From positions 1-50,746 of the forward strand of contig JAUNFY010000015.1 of NCBI GenBank assembly GCA_030524805.1: a stretch of DNA of 50,746 nucleotides, read 5' to 3'. The notes beneath the pieces were generated by a model. It had not been told where the DNA came from. It saw nothing but the letters and a program-made list of their open reading frames with translations, and made no database searches. The position numbers were made by a program, and so were the translations under genes. Below are positions 26,637-36,666 of this stretch, one piece after another (the stretch's first letter is position 1; each line of letters opens with the position of its first letter). This DNA is from Bacteroidales bacterium. Its GTDB lineage: Bacteria > Bacteroidota > Bacteroidia > Bacteroidales > Muribaculaceae.

Positions 26637-27182
26637 TTAATTGCTTCTTAAAAGGTTTAAACGTAATTGTTCGATCTCATTGCTGATCGAAGCGTCAAGA
26701 CGCTGGCCGTCGACATCGATCACGAACCCGCCGATGAGTTCGGGATCGACCGAGCAACTGAATTCGAGCTTGAGATTGGGAAACGCGTCGGCCACCAGGC
26801 TGCGGAGTTTCGCCATCTGGTCGTCGGCGAGCTGCACTGCCGTGATGATCCTCGCTATCGCCATGTCGTTCTCCTTGCGGTAGAGCTTGCAATAGGCGAG
26901 GGCCATGAGGCGGGCATACTCGCAACGTTTCCTGTCGAGAATAAGATCTACGAACGAACGATAGTCGGCTTCCACATTGTCGCCGGCTGCCGTGATAAGC
27001 AGTTTCGCCTTGTCCTCGCGTTTCACGAACGGATTGGAGAGCACTTTCTGAAGGCCAGGATTCTCTACGAAAGATTCAGCCAGGGTCTTCATCTCTTCAT
27101 ACACAACTCCGGAGTTGTGTCGTTCCTCCGCCAGTTTGTAAAGCGCTTTGGCATAGCGCTGCGGTATCAGTCCTTCGCTCAT
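26637..27182 (-). CDS. atpH: ATP synthase delta subunit
   Basis: Peripheral stalk subunit joining b to the top of F1; 181 aa, usual length. N-terminal [12 protein letters not shown] and C-terminal [20 protein letters not shown] are the two OSCP signatures. It starts 4 bp after atpF and ends 2 bp before atpA, inside a tightly packed segment. Confidence 0.93.
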   Translation of the reverse strand: MSEGLIPQRYAKALYKLAEERHNSGVVYEEMKTLAESFVENPGLQKVLSNPFVKREDKAKLLITAAGDNVEADYRSFVDLILDRKRCEYARLMALAYCKLYRKENDMAIARIITAVQLADDQMAKLRSLVADAFPNLKLEFSCSVDPELIGGFVIDVDGQRLDASISNEIEQLRLNLLRSN

Positions 27183-27186
27183 TGTC

Positions 27187-27681
27187 TCAGTTTTTCTCTA
27201 TTTCGTCCAACATCTTATTGACAAGTTGCTTCTGAGCGTCATCGTTCTTGAGCTGGTTGCGTACCATCTTTTCTGCGATGTCGATAGAGAACTTGCTGAC
27301 TTCATTTCTGAACTGGAGTTCTGCTTCCTTGCGCGACTGCTCGATAGATATCTTCGCAGCTTCCATCACCTTGCGGGCCTCTTCGGATGCCTCTTTTTTG
27401 GCAGCCTCGATTATCTGGCTCTTCATTTGGTCGGCCTGGCGCAATATTTCAGCCTGTTGGGCCTGAGCTTCTCCTATCACTTTCTGGGCTGACTCGCGGG
27501 CGTGGTCAAGTTGCTCCTTGGCCTCGCGGGCGTATTCCACTCCCTTGTCGATAGCATCAGCACGCCCTTCCATCTGCTTGATTATCGCAGGCCATCCCCA
27601 CTTCGCCAGGATGAGGAAGAGAAGGATGAATGCGATAAACATCCAGAATACCAGTCCAAGATCGGGCGTGAATAATTCCAT
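27187..27681 (-). CDS. atpF: ATP synthase b subunit
   Basis: Peripheral stalk, 164 aa: one N-terminal membrane helix (LGLVFWMFIAFILLFLILAKWGW, residues 8-30) followed by a long charged helix with a heptad-like pattern (residues 35-160). A single b gene is present, so the stalk would be a homodimer. It follows atpE by 31 bp. Confidence 0.94.
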   Translation of the reverse strand: MELFTPDLGLVFWMFIAFILLFLILAKWGWPAIIKQMEGRADAIDKGVEYAREAKEQLDHARESAQKVIGEAQAQQAEILRQADQMKSQIIEAAKKEASEEARKVMEAAKISIEQSRKEAELQFRNEVSKFSIDIAEKMVRNQLKNDDAQKQLVNKMLDEIEKN

Positions 27682-27712
27682 TTGCTAAGAATTTAGTTGT
27701 GACCGATGCAAA

Positions 27713-27958
27713 TCAGATGAAGAGTGCCAGAGCAGATACAATCACTGCGAAGAGTGCCACACCTTCGATAAGCGCTGCAATCACGATCATGTTGCTTCGG
27801 ATGTCGCCGGCGCTTTCCGGCTGGCGTGCGATCGCTTCCATTGCGCTTGCACCGATTTTACCGATACCGATACCTGCTCCGATTGCGGAAAGTCCTGCTC
27901 CGAGTGCTGCACCAAAAGCGCTGAGGCCTGCTGCTGCTGTCAAAATCATTGAAAACAT
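27713..27958 (-). CDS. atpE: ATP synthase c subunit (rotor ring)
   Basis: 81 aa helical hairpin of the c-ring, with the RQPE loop at 45-48 and the ion-binding carboxylate E65 in the second helix (ALIEGVALF). The residues that make a Na+ site in Ilyobacter/Propionigenium-type rings (Gln in helix 1, Ser/Thr right after the Glu) are Ile and Gly here, which argues for proton coupling. That is inference from motif comparison. Confidence 0.95.
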   Translation of the reverse strand: MFSMILTAAAGLSAFGAALGAGLSAIGAGIGIGKIGASAMEAIARQPESAGDIRSNMIVIAALIEGVALFAVIVSALALFI

Positions 27959-28022
27959 AATGTTAAATATTTTAGTGTTATAGTTTTAATTTTTATTTCT
28001 CTTTTTATATCCTGATGGCTGC

Positions 28023-29279
28023 TCATGCCACGTCTTCCTCCGCCTTGTGCTCCGCCTTGTGGTGCTCCTCAACGGCCATCGAGATGAAGATGGTAGAGAG
28101 CAGCGTGAACACGTAGGCCTGGATGAAGCTCACCAGCACGTCGAGCGCGAGCATGAAGATCGAGAAGATGAGCGACACGAAGGTCGATGCTCCTGCCGCT
28201 GCCGCGCCGAAGGCCGCGAAGATGAAGATGAGCAGGGTGAGGGTGATCACTATCATGTGGCCGCCCATCATGTTGGCGAAAAGACGCACGCAGAGTGCGG
28301 CGGGCTTGGTGAACATGCCGAAGATCTCGATCACCTGCATGATGGGAAGCGGACACTTGAGCCAGATGGGCACATCGGGCCAGAAGATTTCCTTCCAGTA
28401 GTGCTTGTTGCCGTTGACGTTGGTGATCACGAATGTCATCACTGCCATCACCAGCGTGATCGCGATGTTGCCCGTCAGGTTGGCGCCGCCGGGGAATATT
28501 ACTATCAGGCCCAGGAGGTTCATCGTGAGGATGAAGAAGAAGGCCGTCAGCAGATAGGGGGCGTAGCGCGGGGCCTTATCGCCGAGTGTGCTCTTGATCA
28601 CTCCAGAATAGATGAAATCCACACACAGCTCGAGGAATCCCATGCCCTTGCGCGGTGCCTTGAAACCCTTGCGGGTGTAGAACCTCACGAGGCTCATCAC
28701 CATCAGGGTGACGAGGGCGGCCGCTATGAAAAGCGCCAGCACGTTTTTAGTGATCGAGATGTCGAAGCATCTGTATTCGCGCCAGAACTTGCCGTCTATG
28801 TTGGTGTAGCCGTGAGCCACGTAGTGATTGAGGTCGGTGTCGGCGGCATTTTCCGCAGCTTCCGATTCAAGCTCAGCCTGCAGGGAGTCGGCGATGGGGA
28901 AAAGTTCCACCACCTTTCCTTCGTGCTCGCTGACGTGGGGAGTGTAGAAACGATAGGTCTTGCCATCTTTCTCCACTTCATATATGATGGCTTCGGCCTC
29001 TTTCTTTGTCTTGCCGTCGGCCGCGGTCACTTCCTTTACCTCCGACAGACGTGAGGAACTGAAGCAAAACCATTTGCCGTCTTCTGCCCTCACTATCACC
29101 GGAAGGGGGATGCGGTAGGTATGGCTGAAGGGTACTTCCCAGCCATATCCGTCGCCGAGGTGATGGAAGATCGTCTCCTTCACGTCGACACTCCCTTCAT
29201 CCTTGCCGGCCGCACTCATGGAGAACGGGGCGACGAGGATTGCCAGCAGCAGGAGCAATAAGGCTATTTTCTTGTTCAT
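28023..29279 (-). CDS. atpB: ATP synthase a subunit with long N-terminal periplasmic domain
   Basis: Membrane stator channel of Fo, 418 aa, far longer than the E. coli protein (271). A signal-like segment (KKIALLLLLLAILVAPFSM) and a polar domain of about 150 residues precede the first channel helix near 176-198; this extension is common in Bacteroidetes. The essential arginine is R332 (ALCVRLFANMMGGHM). An upstream ATG at 29300 would overlap atpC; I prefer 29279 because the signal peptide begins there, 8 bp after the atpC stop. Confidence 0.93.
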   Translation of the reverse strand: MNKKIALLLLLLAILVAPFSMSAAGKDEGSVDVKETIFHHLGDGYGWEVPFSHTYRIPLPVIVRAEDGKWFCFSSSRLSEVKEVTAADGKTKKEAEAIIYEVEKDGKTYRFYTPHVSEHEGKVVELFPIADSLQAELESEAAENAADTDLNHYVAHGYTNIDGKFWREYRCFDISITKNVLALFIAAALVTLMVMSLVRFYTRKGFKAPRKGMGFLELCVDFIYSGVIKSTLGDKAPRYAPYLLTAFFFILTMNLLGLIVIFPGGANLTGNIAITLVMAVMTFVITNVNGNKHYWKEIFWPDVPIWLKCPLPIMQVIEIFGMFTKPAALCVRLFANMMGGHMIVITLTLLIFIFAAFGAAAAGASTFVSLIFSIFMLALDVLVSFIQAYVFTLLSTIFISMAVEEHHKAEHKAEEDVA

Positions 29280-29287
29280 GGCAGTTG

Positions 29288-29530
29288 TCAATAAATGCAT
29301 ACCGAGATGACGTTGTTGTCTACATCCGCAATCCCGCCCTTGATGGCAAACGATTTCTCCTCGCCGGAAGGTATGCGGTATGCTATTATTCCCTCGTTGA
29401 GCACCGAGATGAGCGGAGCATGGTTTTTCAGCACGGTGAAGGAGCCGAGCTGCCCCGGCATCGTCACCGATTCCACCTCGCCCTTGAATGCGATTTCCTG
29501 AGGGGATATTATTTCTAAAGTCATTGTCAC
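29288..29530 (-). CDS. atpC: ATP synthase epsilon subunit, N-terminal domain only
   Basis: 80 aa beta-sandwich (LEIISPQEIAFKGEVESVTM, PGQLGSFTVLKNHAPLIS). The C-terminal helical hairpin found in the 130-140 aa epsilon of E. coli, which inhibits ATP hydrolysis, is absent. Short epsilon is usual for Bacteroidetes. It follows atpD by 12 bp. Confidence 0.92.
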   Translation of the reverse strand: MTMTLEIISPQEIAFKGEVESVTMPGQLGSFTVLKNHAPLISVLNEGIIAYRIPSGEEKSFAIKGGIADVDNNVISVCIY

Positions 29531-29542
29531 AGCGTGGTATTG

Positions 29543-31118
<1,576 letters not shown>

Positions 31119-31137
31119 TATGTCGGTGGGGTAGGGG

Positions 31138-32226
31138 TCAGAATGTCCAGCCGAGAGCCACGCACACTGCCATCAGCACGAGGTTGGCGAGTGCGAAAGG
31201 CATCATGTATTTCCATTCGAAGGCGAGCAGCTGGTCGATGCGGACACGCGGGAAGGTCCATTTGAACCAGATGATGATGTAGCTGATGAAGAATGCCTTC
31301 AGCAGGAACCAGATGATGCTCGGGATCCAGTCCATCACAGCGTTGAAGCCGTCCCATCCGGGGATGTGGATAGGCATCCAGCCGCCGAGGAACATCAGGG
31401 CTGCCACGCCGCTGACGATGAAGAGGTTGAGGTATTCCGAAAGGTAGAACATACCGAAGCTGATGCCCGAATACTCGGTGTGGAAGCCTGCGGTGAGCTC
31501 ATGTTCAGCCTCCGGAAGGTCGAAGGGGCCTCGGTTGGTCTCCGCTGTCGCTGCGATGATGTAGAGCAGGAAAGCGATGATGGCCGGGATATGACCCTGG
31601 AGGATAAACCAGCAGTTCTGCTGCTGAAGTACGAGTTCGTTGATGTTCATCGTTCCGGCGAGCACCACGATTGCCATGATGGCGAGACCCATCGAGATCT
31701 CGTAGCTCACCATCTGGGCGCCGCTTCGCATCGCGCCTACGAGTGAATACTTATTGTTGGAAGCCCAGCCTGCGAGCAGGATGCCGAGCACTCCAAGGCT
31801 CGAGACGGCGAGGATGAAGAAGATGCCGATGTTGTAGTTGATCATCTGCATGCCGTAGCCCCAGGGAAGGCAGGCGAACATCACCACCGATGATGCCACC
31901 ACGATGTAGGGAGCCAGCTTGAAAAGGAACTTGTCGGTGCCTTTGAGTGAGATGATCTCCTTGATGAGCATCTTGATGACGTCGGCGAAAAGCTGCAGCA
32001 AGCCCCAGGGGCCCACACGCATCGGGCCGAGACGGCACTGGAAATATGCGCAGAGTTTACGTTCGTAGAAGATATAGAACATAGCCAATACGGAGTAGGC
32101 GGCCAGCAGAACCACACCGATCACGATGCACTCCACCAGTATCGCGGCCCATTCCGGCATACATCCTGTCAGGAGGTTGTTGAACCAGTTGGTGACTACG
32201 CTGAAGTCAAACATGTTGTATTTCAT
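31138..32226 (-). CDS. nuoH: NADH-quinone oxidoreductase subunit H
   Basis: Eight-helix membrane subunit forming much of the quinone chamber, 362 aa. Signatures are RLGPMRVGPWGLLQLFADV, the charged loop ETNRGPFDLPEAEHELTAGF and FKWTFPRVRIDQLLAFEWKY near the C-terminus. It lies 19 bp after nuoCD. In most nuo operons nuoI follows directly; here the eight atp genes intervene. NuoG, usual upstream neighbour of H, is absent. Confidence 0.96.
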   Translation of the reverse strand: MKYNMFDFSVVTNWFNNLLTGCMPEWAAILVECIVIGVVLLAAYSVLAMFYIFYERKLCAYFQCRLGPMRVGPWGLLQLFADVIKMLIKEIISLKGTDKFLFKLAPYIVVASSVVMFACLPWGYGMQMINYNIGIFFILAVSSLGVLGILLAGWASNNKYSLVGAMRSGAQMVSYEISMGLAIMAIVVLAGTMNINELVLQQQNCWFILQGHIPAIIAFLLYIIAATAETNRGPFDLPEAEHELTAGFHTEYSGISFGMFYLSEYLNLFIVSGVAALMFLGGWMPIHIPGWDGFNAVMDWIPSIIWFLLKAFFISYIIIWFKWTFPRVRIDQLLAFEWKYMMPFALANLVLMAVCVALGWTF

Positions 32227-32245
32227 GTTGTATCTGTTGTTTTAG

Positions 32246-33871
32246 TTAGCGGTCTATGTCGGGAATCACGAAGTCGAGAGCGGCTCCGATAGTGATCACG
32301 TCGGCAATCATGTGTCCCTTGCAAGTGAGATCCATCACGCCAACAAGATTGAAGCAGGGGCTCTGGAAATGCACGCGGTAGGGATTCTTCGAGCCGTCGC
32401 TTTCGATGTAAACGCCGAAAGTGCCGCGCGATGCCTCCACCTGGGTGTACCAATGTCCTGCGGGCAGCTTCACCACCTTGGGCACCTGTGCGCGGATGTC
32501 GCCTTCCGGAATGTTGTCGATGAGCTGGGCTATGATCTTGCAGCTCTGCTCTATCTCGCGCATCCTCACCATGTAGCGTGCGTAGGAGTCGCAGCCTTCT
32601 TCGAGCACTTCCTCGAATTCCACGCGGTCGTAGGCAGCGTAGGGGTGCTTCTTGCGGCAGTCGTTGCTCCAGCCCGATCCGCGGCCCGAGGGGCCTGTGA
32701 TGGCGTAGTTGATGGCTTCTTCCTTGGTCATCTTGCCAACGTGCAGACGGTTTTTGGCGATGATGTTGCCCGAGAAGACGGTGTGGTATTCCTTCAGCGC
32801 CTTAGGCATCACCTCGAGGAATTCCTTCACGTCTTTCACGAAGTCGGGGTGGAGATCGGCGATGACACCGCCTATCACGTTATAGTTCATCGACATACGC
32901 GCGCCGCAGGTCTTCTCGAAGATGTTGAGCACCATCTCGCGCTCGCGGAATCCATAGAAGAAGGCTGTTGTGGCGCCAAGGTCCATGGCCGTACATCCGA
33001 ATGCGAGCAGATGGCTCGAGATGCGCATGAGCTCGTCCATGATGGTGCGGATCACTACTGCGCGGTCGGGCACCTGAAGGCCGAGCGCTTTCTCGATGCA
33101 GGCGCAGAGGCAGTGGCGGTTCTGGTGGGCGCTCATGTAGTCCATGCGGTCGGTGAAGTGCAGCAGCTGCGGGTATCCGAGTCCTTCGCAAAGCTTCTCG
33201 ATGCCGCGGTGGATATAGCCCGACACGACGTCGATCTTCTTCACTTCCTCGCCGTTGAGGGCAACGCGGAAACGCATCACGCCGTGGGTCGACGGGTGCT
33301 GCGGGCCGATGTTCATCACATAGTCGTGCTCTTCAAACACCTTCGAGGGGATAGCCTTGATCAGGCCCTCGGCGTCTTCCACATACGACATTGTGTTGTC
33401 TTCATTCTTCTCGTCGCTCTCGGGGATGGGATTGAGTTTCGGGTCAGCATCATAGTCCTTGCGCAGGGGGAAGCCCTTCCAGTCGTTGCGGAGGAAGAAG
33501 CGGCGCATGTCGGGGTGGCCGATAAACTTGATGCCGAAGAAGTCGTAGACCTCGCGTTCCTGGAAGTTAGCTACCTTCCAGAGGTCGGAAACTGTATGGA
33601 TATAAGGATTCTCGCGGTCGGCCACTGCTACTTTTACAGTGAGCATCTCCCAGTTGCGGGAAGTGCAGGTGAAGTAGTAAACCACCCCGAGCGAATCTTT
33701 CCAGTCCATTCCGACCACTGCCGAGAGCACGTCGTAGTTCAGGTCGGGATTGCTCTTGAGTGCTTCCGCGAGACGTCGCCAGTCGCCGGCGGGCACATTA
33801 GCCAGAAGGATTTCTCCCTCCTCGAATGTGGCAGACGGGCATATCTTGCTGATAATGTCTTTAACGCTCAT
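32246..33871 (-). CDS. nuoCD: NADH-quinone oxidoreductase fused subunits C/D
   Basis: 541 aa fusion. The N-terminal C part (about 1-150) ends in the 30-kDa signature ANFQEREVYDFFGIKFIGHP and RNDWKGFPLRKDYD. The D part (about 180-541) has GPQHPSTHGVMRFRVAL, SGYIHRGIEKLCE and DRMDYMSAHQN, the quinone-site His and Tyr region. The fusion is also found in E. coli and is common in Bacteroidetes. It follows nuoB by 32 bp. Subunits E, F and G, which would carry the NADH site, are not encoded here. Confidence 0.96.
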   Translation of the reverse strand: MSVKDIISKICPSATFEEGEILLANVPAGDWRRLAEALKSNPDLNYDVLSAVVGMDWKDSLGVVYYFTCTSRNWEMLTVKVAVADRENPYIHTVSDLWKVANFQEREVYDFFGIKFIGHPDMRRFFLRNDWKGFPLRKDYDADPKLNPIPESDEKNEDNTMSYVEDAEGLIKAIPSKVFEEHDYVMNIGPQHPSTHGVMRFRVALNGEEVKKIDVVSGYIHRGIEKLCEGLGYPQLLHFTDRMDYMSAHQNRHCLCACIEKALGLQVPDRAVVIRTIMDELMRISSHLLAFGCTAMDLGATTAFFYGFREREMVLNIFEKTCGARMSMNYNVIGGVIADLHPDFVKDVKEFLEVMPKALKEYHTVFSGNIIAKNRLHVGKMTKEEAINYAITGPSGRGSGWSNDCRKKHPYAAYDRVEFEEVLEEGCDSYARYMVRMREIEQSCKIIAQLIDNIPEGDIRAQVPKVVKLPAGHWYTQVEASRGTFGVYIESDGSKNPYRVHFQSPCFNLVGVMDLTCKGHMIADVITIGAALDFVIPDIDR

Positions 33872-33903
33872 TATATTTGTTGTGTATTGTTGACAAATAT
33901 TGA

Positions 33904-34512
33904 TTAATACTCGCCTGCATCTTCGGGATGCTTGCGGAAGAAATCTTTGATCTTTTCATGACGGTTGACGCCGCCGAAGAATTTCTGCACCTTGATCTTG
34001 CGCTGCAGCTGCATGAGGCCGTAGAACATCGCCTCGGGACGCGGGGGGCATCCGGGGATGAACACGTCGACGGGGATGATCTTGTCCACGCCGTCGACCA
34101 CGCAGTATGAGTTCTTGAACGGGCCACCGCTGACGGCGCAACCGCCGCACGCGATCACGTATTTGGGCTCGGCAAGCTGCTCATAGAGGCGCACGAGGGC
34201 CGGCGCCATCTTATGCACGATAGTGCCCTGCACCATGATGTAGTCGGCCTGACGGGGCGAGTTGCGGGCAACCTCGAATCCGAAGCGTGCCATGTCGTAG
34301 CGCGCTGCTCCGAGACACATGAATTCGATGGCGCAGCAGCTGGTGCCGAAGCAGAGAGGCCACAGAGAGTTGGATATACCCCAGTTGATGAGCTGGTCGA
34401 GTTTGCCGACGGCGACATTGGCGCCCGTGGCGTTGAGTTCTTCTACGAGTTGGTCGATGTATTCGTTGTCCTTGAAGTCCTCGGTCTTCATCGACTTGAT
34501 TTTCACTGCCAT
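33904..34512 (-). CDS. nuoB: NADH-quinone oxidoreductase subunit B
   Basis: Carries cluster N2, the last cluster before quinone; 202 aa. Ligands are the tandem C59-C60 (FGTSCCAIEF), C125 (IACGGCAVSGG) and C155 (FIPGCPPRPEA). The frame is open to 34533, but I start at 34512, where ATGGCAGTGA overlaps the nuoA stop by 10 nt, a typical coupling arrangement; the seven extra residues of the longer form look unconserved. Confidence 0.94.
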   Translation of the reverse strand: MAVKIKSMKTEDFKDNEYIDQLVEELNATGANVAVGKLDQLINWGISNSLWPLCFGTSCCAIEFMCLGAARYDMARFGFEVARNSPRQADYIMVQGTIVHKMAPALVRLYEQLAEPKYVIACGGCAVSGGPFKNSYCVVDGVDKIIPVDVFIPGCPPRPEAMFYGLMQLQRKIKVQKFFGGVNRHEKIKDFFRKHPEDAGEY

Positions 34513-34874
34513 TTGAGAGCTCCTTTCCGCCAAGCGTAAGCAAGGCCTAAAATTAGAATAAACATGAAGATGGCGATGCAGAGAAGGCCGTCAGGTCCCA
34601 GGCTGCGCATGATGGTGGCCCAGGGGTAGAGGAAGATGGTCTCGACATCGAAAATCAGAAACAGGATGGCGAAGATGTAGTAGCCGGTTTTGAACTGAAT
34701 CATTGATTCGCCACGGGTCGGGATACCGCATTCGTAGGTTTCGCCTTTCTTTACCGAGTAGGATTTAGGGCCGATCAGTCGCGCGATCCAATAGGCGGCA
34801 AACACCAGGGCCATGCCGGTGAGAGCCGCTGTTATCGCGAGATCTCCGTTGCTTATTTCCAACAGTAAATTCAT
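34503..34874 (-). CDS. nuoA: NADH-quinone oxidoreductase subunit A
   Basis: Small three-helix membrane subunit, 123 aa, with the conserved loop YECGIPTRGESMIQFKTGYY between helices 1 and 2 and FLIFDVETIFLYPW in helix 2. It heads the 18-gene operon, about 70 nt after a consensus promoter, and overlaps nuoB by 10 nt. Confidence 0.95.
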   Translation of the reverse strand: MNLLLEISNGDLAITAALTGMALVFAAYWIARLIGPKSYSVKKGETYECGIPTRGESMIQFKTGYYIFAILFLIFDVETIFLYPWATIMRSLGPDGLLCIAIFMFILILGLAYAWRKGALKWQ

Positions 34875-34948
34875 ATATTCTTTTAAGTTTTAGTTGTTTA
34901 TTCAGATGTTAAGGTCGCATCGCGGGCATCATACACACAATGCGACTG

Positions 34949-34979
34949 CAAAAATACAAAAAAAAACTTAAACGAGCAA
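34949..34979 (-). promoter_or_regulatory. Promoter of the nuo-atp operon
   Basis: On the minus strand TTG (34977-34979), exactly 20 bp, then TATTTTTG (34949-34956), a perfect TAnnTTTG. The -33 region sits in an inverted repeat, AACGAG at 34971-34976 with CTCGTT at 34986-34991. The transcript leader would be about 70 nt. Confidence 0.85.
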
Positions 34980-35069
34980 TTTTTTCTCGTTCAATTTATT
35001 AAAAAATCTTAAAACGCCTTATCGCCCGCATTCTCCCTCCGGCCTGCGTCGCCGCAGCCGCCTCCCCGC

Positions 35070-36245
35070 TCAATAATTGAGCCCGAACTGCCAGAGCGGC
35101 ACGAAGCGGTCGTGGCCGTATTCGATATCGTCCCTCACCACGATGCCATTCGGATCGCCCTCAAGCTGGCTTATCCCTTTCTTGTGGCCGCCCACCTCGA
35201 ATATCCTTCCGCCGATCTTGAAATCCGTGGTTTTTGAAGCTATAACGTCGTTGCTGACTCTTGTCTGATTGTAGAAGAAGGTCTCCCTCACGTTTCCGAT
35301 GTTGGAGTGCTCGCCACCAAGGGCATATATGAGATTGGGATTGTCGAGATAGATCTTTTCCACCTTTCCCAAGCCTCTTATGCCGCCGGTGTCGTCGCGC
35401 AGCTGGCCTATCATTCCGGCCTGTTCCAGATAAACAAGGTAGTCGGGAAGATCGTTGCGGCTTACATTCAGTTCGGTGCTCAGGCTGGATATGTTCGGTT
35501 TGAACGGCACCATAGTGGATATCAGCGAAAGCAGACGTTTGAATTTCCGTGCGGTGGCTACATTCATGCCGGCATACTGGGGGATGTCGACTTCGAGAGT
35601 CTGGTTTATCACCTGCTGCAGTCGTATCTCGTAGGCCGGCAGCGAGCAGAACGGGAAGTAGCCTTTCTGCAGATATTCTTTCATCAGCGGCAGCGGATGA
35701 AAATCGGCGGGAATCTCTACCTGATGGTTCACTATCTCGTCGATCGAATACACATCGAAGTTTATATTCTCAAACATCGCGAGATATTCCCTGAACGACA
35801 ATCCTTGCATCGAGAACATGAGGGCTCTCCGGCTCAGGTCGGCCGCTCCTTTGTGGATGTCGAGCACACTGCTTCCGGTGAATATCACGTTGAGGCGTGG
35901 ATGCCCGTCGTAGATTTGTTTCAATTCCTGCGACCACCCGGGATAGCGGTGTATCTCGTCGATGATAAGGTATCTGCCTCCCTGTTTCAGCCATTCGTCG
36001 GCGAGGTCGGTCAGGGTGTGGTCGGAAAACCATACGTGATCGGCCGATACATACAGCCAGTCGGAATGGTCGTCGTGGCTGAGCAACCGTTGCTTCACGA
36101 GTGTGGATTTGCCGACACCTCGCGGTCCGACCAAGCCGATCATCCTGTCTTCCCAAGGTATTTTGTCGTATATGTATCTGCGGAAAGCAACCGGAGTCCG
36201 CTCCAGTTCCTCGCGCATGAATTCCTTAAGTTTATAATCAATCAT
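35070..36245 (-). CDS. AAA-family ATPase with DUF4143 domain
   Basis: 391 aa. The AAA_14-type N-terminal domain has Walker A GPRGVGKST (40-48), Walker B YLIIDEIH (92-99, D96-E97) and the sensor-like VIFTGSSVLDI. A winged-helix-like middle (SSLSTELNVSRNDLPDYLVYLE) and a C-terminal DUF4143 nuclease-like fold with IFEVGGHKKG follow. This family is abundant and often multi-copy in Bacteroidales; its role is unknown, with suggestions of toxin-like or regulatory action. It is monocistronic, with its own promoter and an exceptionally long leader. Confidence 0.88.
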   Translation of the reverse strand: MIDYKLKEFMREELERTPVAFRRYIYDKIPWEDRMIGLVGPRGVGKSTLVKQRLLSHDDHSDWLYVSADHVWFSDHTLTDLADEWLKQGGRYLIIDEIHRYPGWSQELKQIYDGHPRLNVIFTGSSVLDIHKGAADLSRRALMFSMQGLSFREYLAMFENINFDVYSIDEIVNHQVEIPADFHPLPLMKEYLQKGYFPFCSLPAYEIRLQQVINQTLEVDIPQYAGMNVATARKFKRLLSLISTMVPFKPNISSLSTELNVSRNDLPDYLVYLEQAGMIGQLRDDTGGIRGLGKVEKIYLDNPNLIYALGGEHSNIGNVRETFFYNQTRVSNDVIASKTTDFKIGGRIFEVGGHKKGISQLEGDPNGIVVRDDIEYGHDRFVPLWQFGLNY

Positions 36246-36443
36246 GAATTAAGTGTCTCAAATAAATGATTTAATATATTCAGTGGCTTTCGAAGTCAAT
36301 GTTTCTTTCGGCGGCTTTTGCGCGTCTTCCGCCAAGTCTCATCGGTCACAACGCCCGCGTTGCTCCCTCTTCAACTTGCGGAATCCATCGCAAAATCCAC
36401 TCGAAATAAACATTAACTCATTTATTCGAGCCACTTATATTTT
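36246..36443 (-). other. Structured leader of the AAA ATPase mRNA
   Basis: About 200 nt between the predicted start site and the ATPase ATG, without a gene. It contains GGCGG/CCGCC (36310-36314 with 36329-36333), CAACGC-CC-GCGTTG (36349-36362), TTGCG/CGCAA (36376-36380 with 36389-36393) and a near-perfect TCGAAATAAA/TTTATTCGA pair at its upstream end. The composition differs from the AT-rich flanks. It may be a structured regulatory RNA or a copy of a dispersed repeat. Confidence 0.5.
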
Positions 36444-36448
36444 TTTTG

Positions 36449-36479
36449 CAAATATACGAATTTCACCTCAAAGGAGCAA
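36449..36479 (-). promoter_or_regulatory. Promoter of the AAA ATPase gene
   Basis: Minus strand TTG (36477-36479), exactly 20 bp, TATATTTG (36449-36456), perfect consensus. The -33 TTG is the first part of TTGCTCC, which ends each 33-bp repeat immediately upstream. Confidence 0.85.
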
Positions 36480-36538
36480 ATTTTCCTCAAAATTGTATGC
36501 TTGAAGGAGCAATTTTTCTACAAAAGTGTATGCTCGAG
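36473..36538. repeat. Two tandem 33-bp repeats over the ATPase promoter
   Basis: Units 36473-36505 and 36506-36538 share GGAGCAA, a TTTTC block, AAAA, TGTATGCT and GA; a third start (GGTGCGA) follows. The inner unit supplies the -33 element. The arrangement resembles operator or iteron repeats, so an activator or the ATPase itself may bind here. Confidence 0.75.
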
Positions 36539-36552
36539 GGTGCGATATGGTA

Positions 36553-36588
36553 GGAAAAGTGCGCCAAGATTCAGTCTTTGGCGCACTT
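36553..36588 (-). terminator. Terminator of the sigma/OMP operon
   Basis: 11-bp perfect stem AAGTGCGCCAA (36557-36567) with TTGGCGCACTT (36578-36588), followed on the minus strand by a short T run. It lies about 80 bp after the barrel gene stop. Confidence 0.75.
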
Positions 36589-36666
36589 CATTCAAACTAA
36601 ACTAAACTAAAATCAAATTAAATTCGGACCTAAAACAATCAATTAAATTATCTGCGAATGGAGAAA

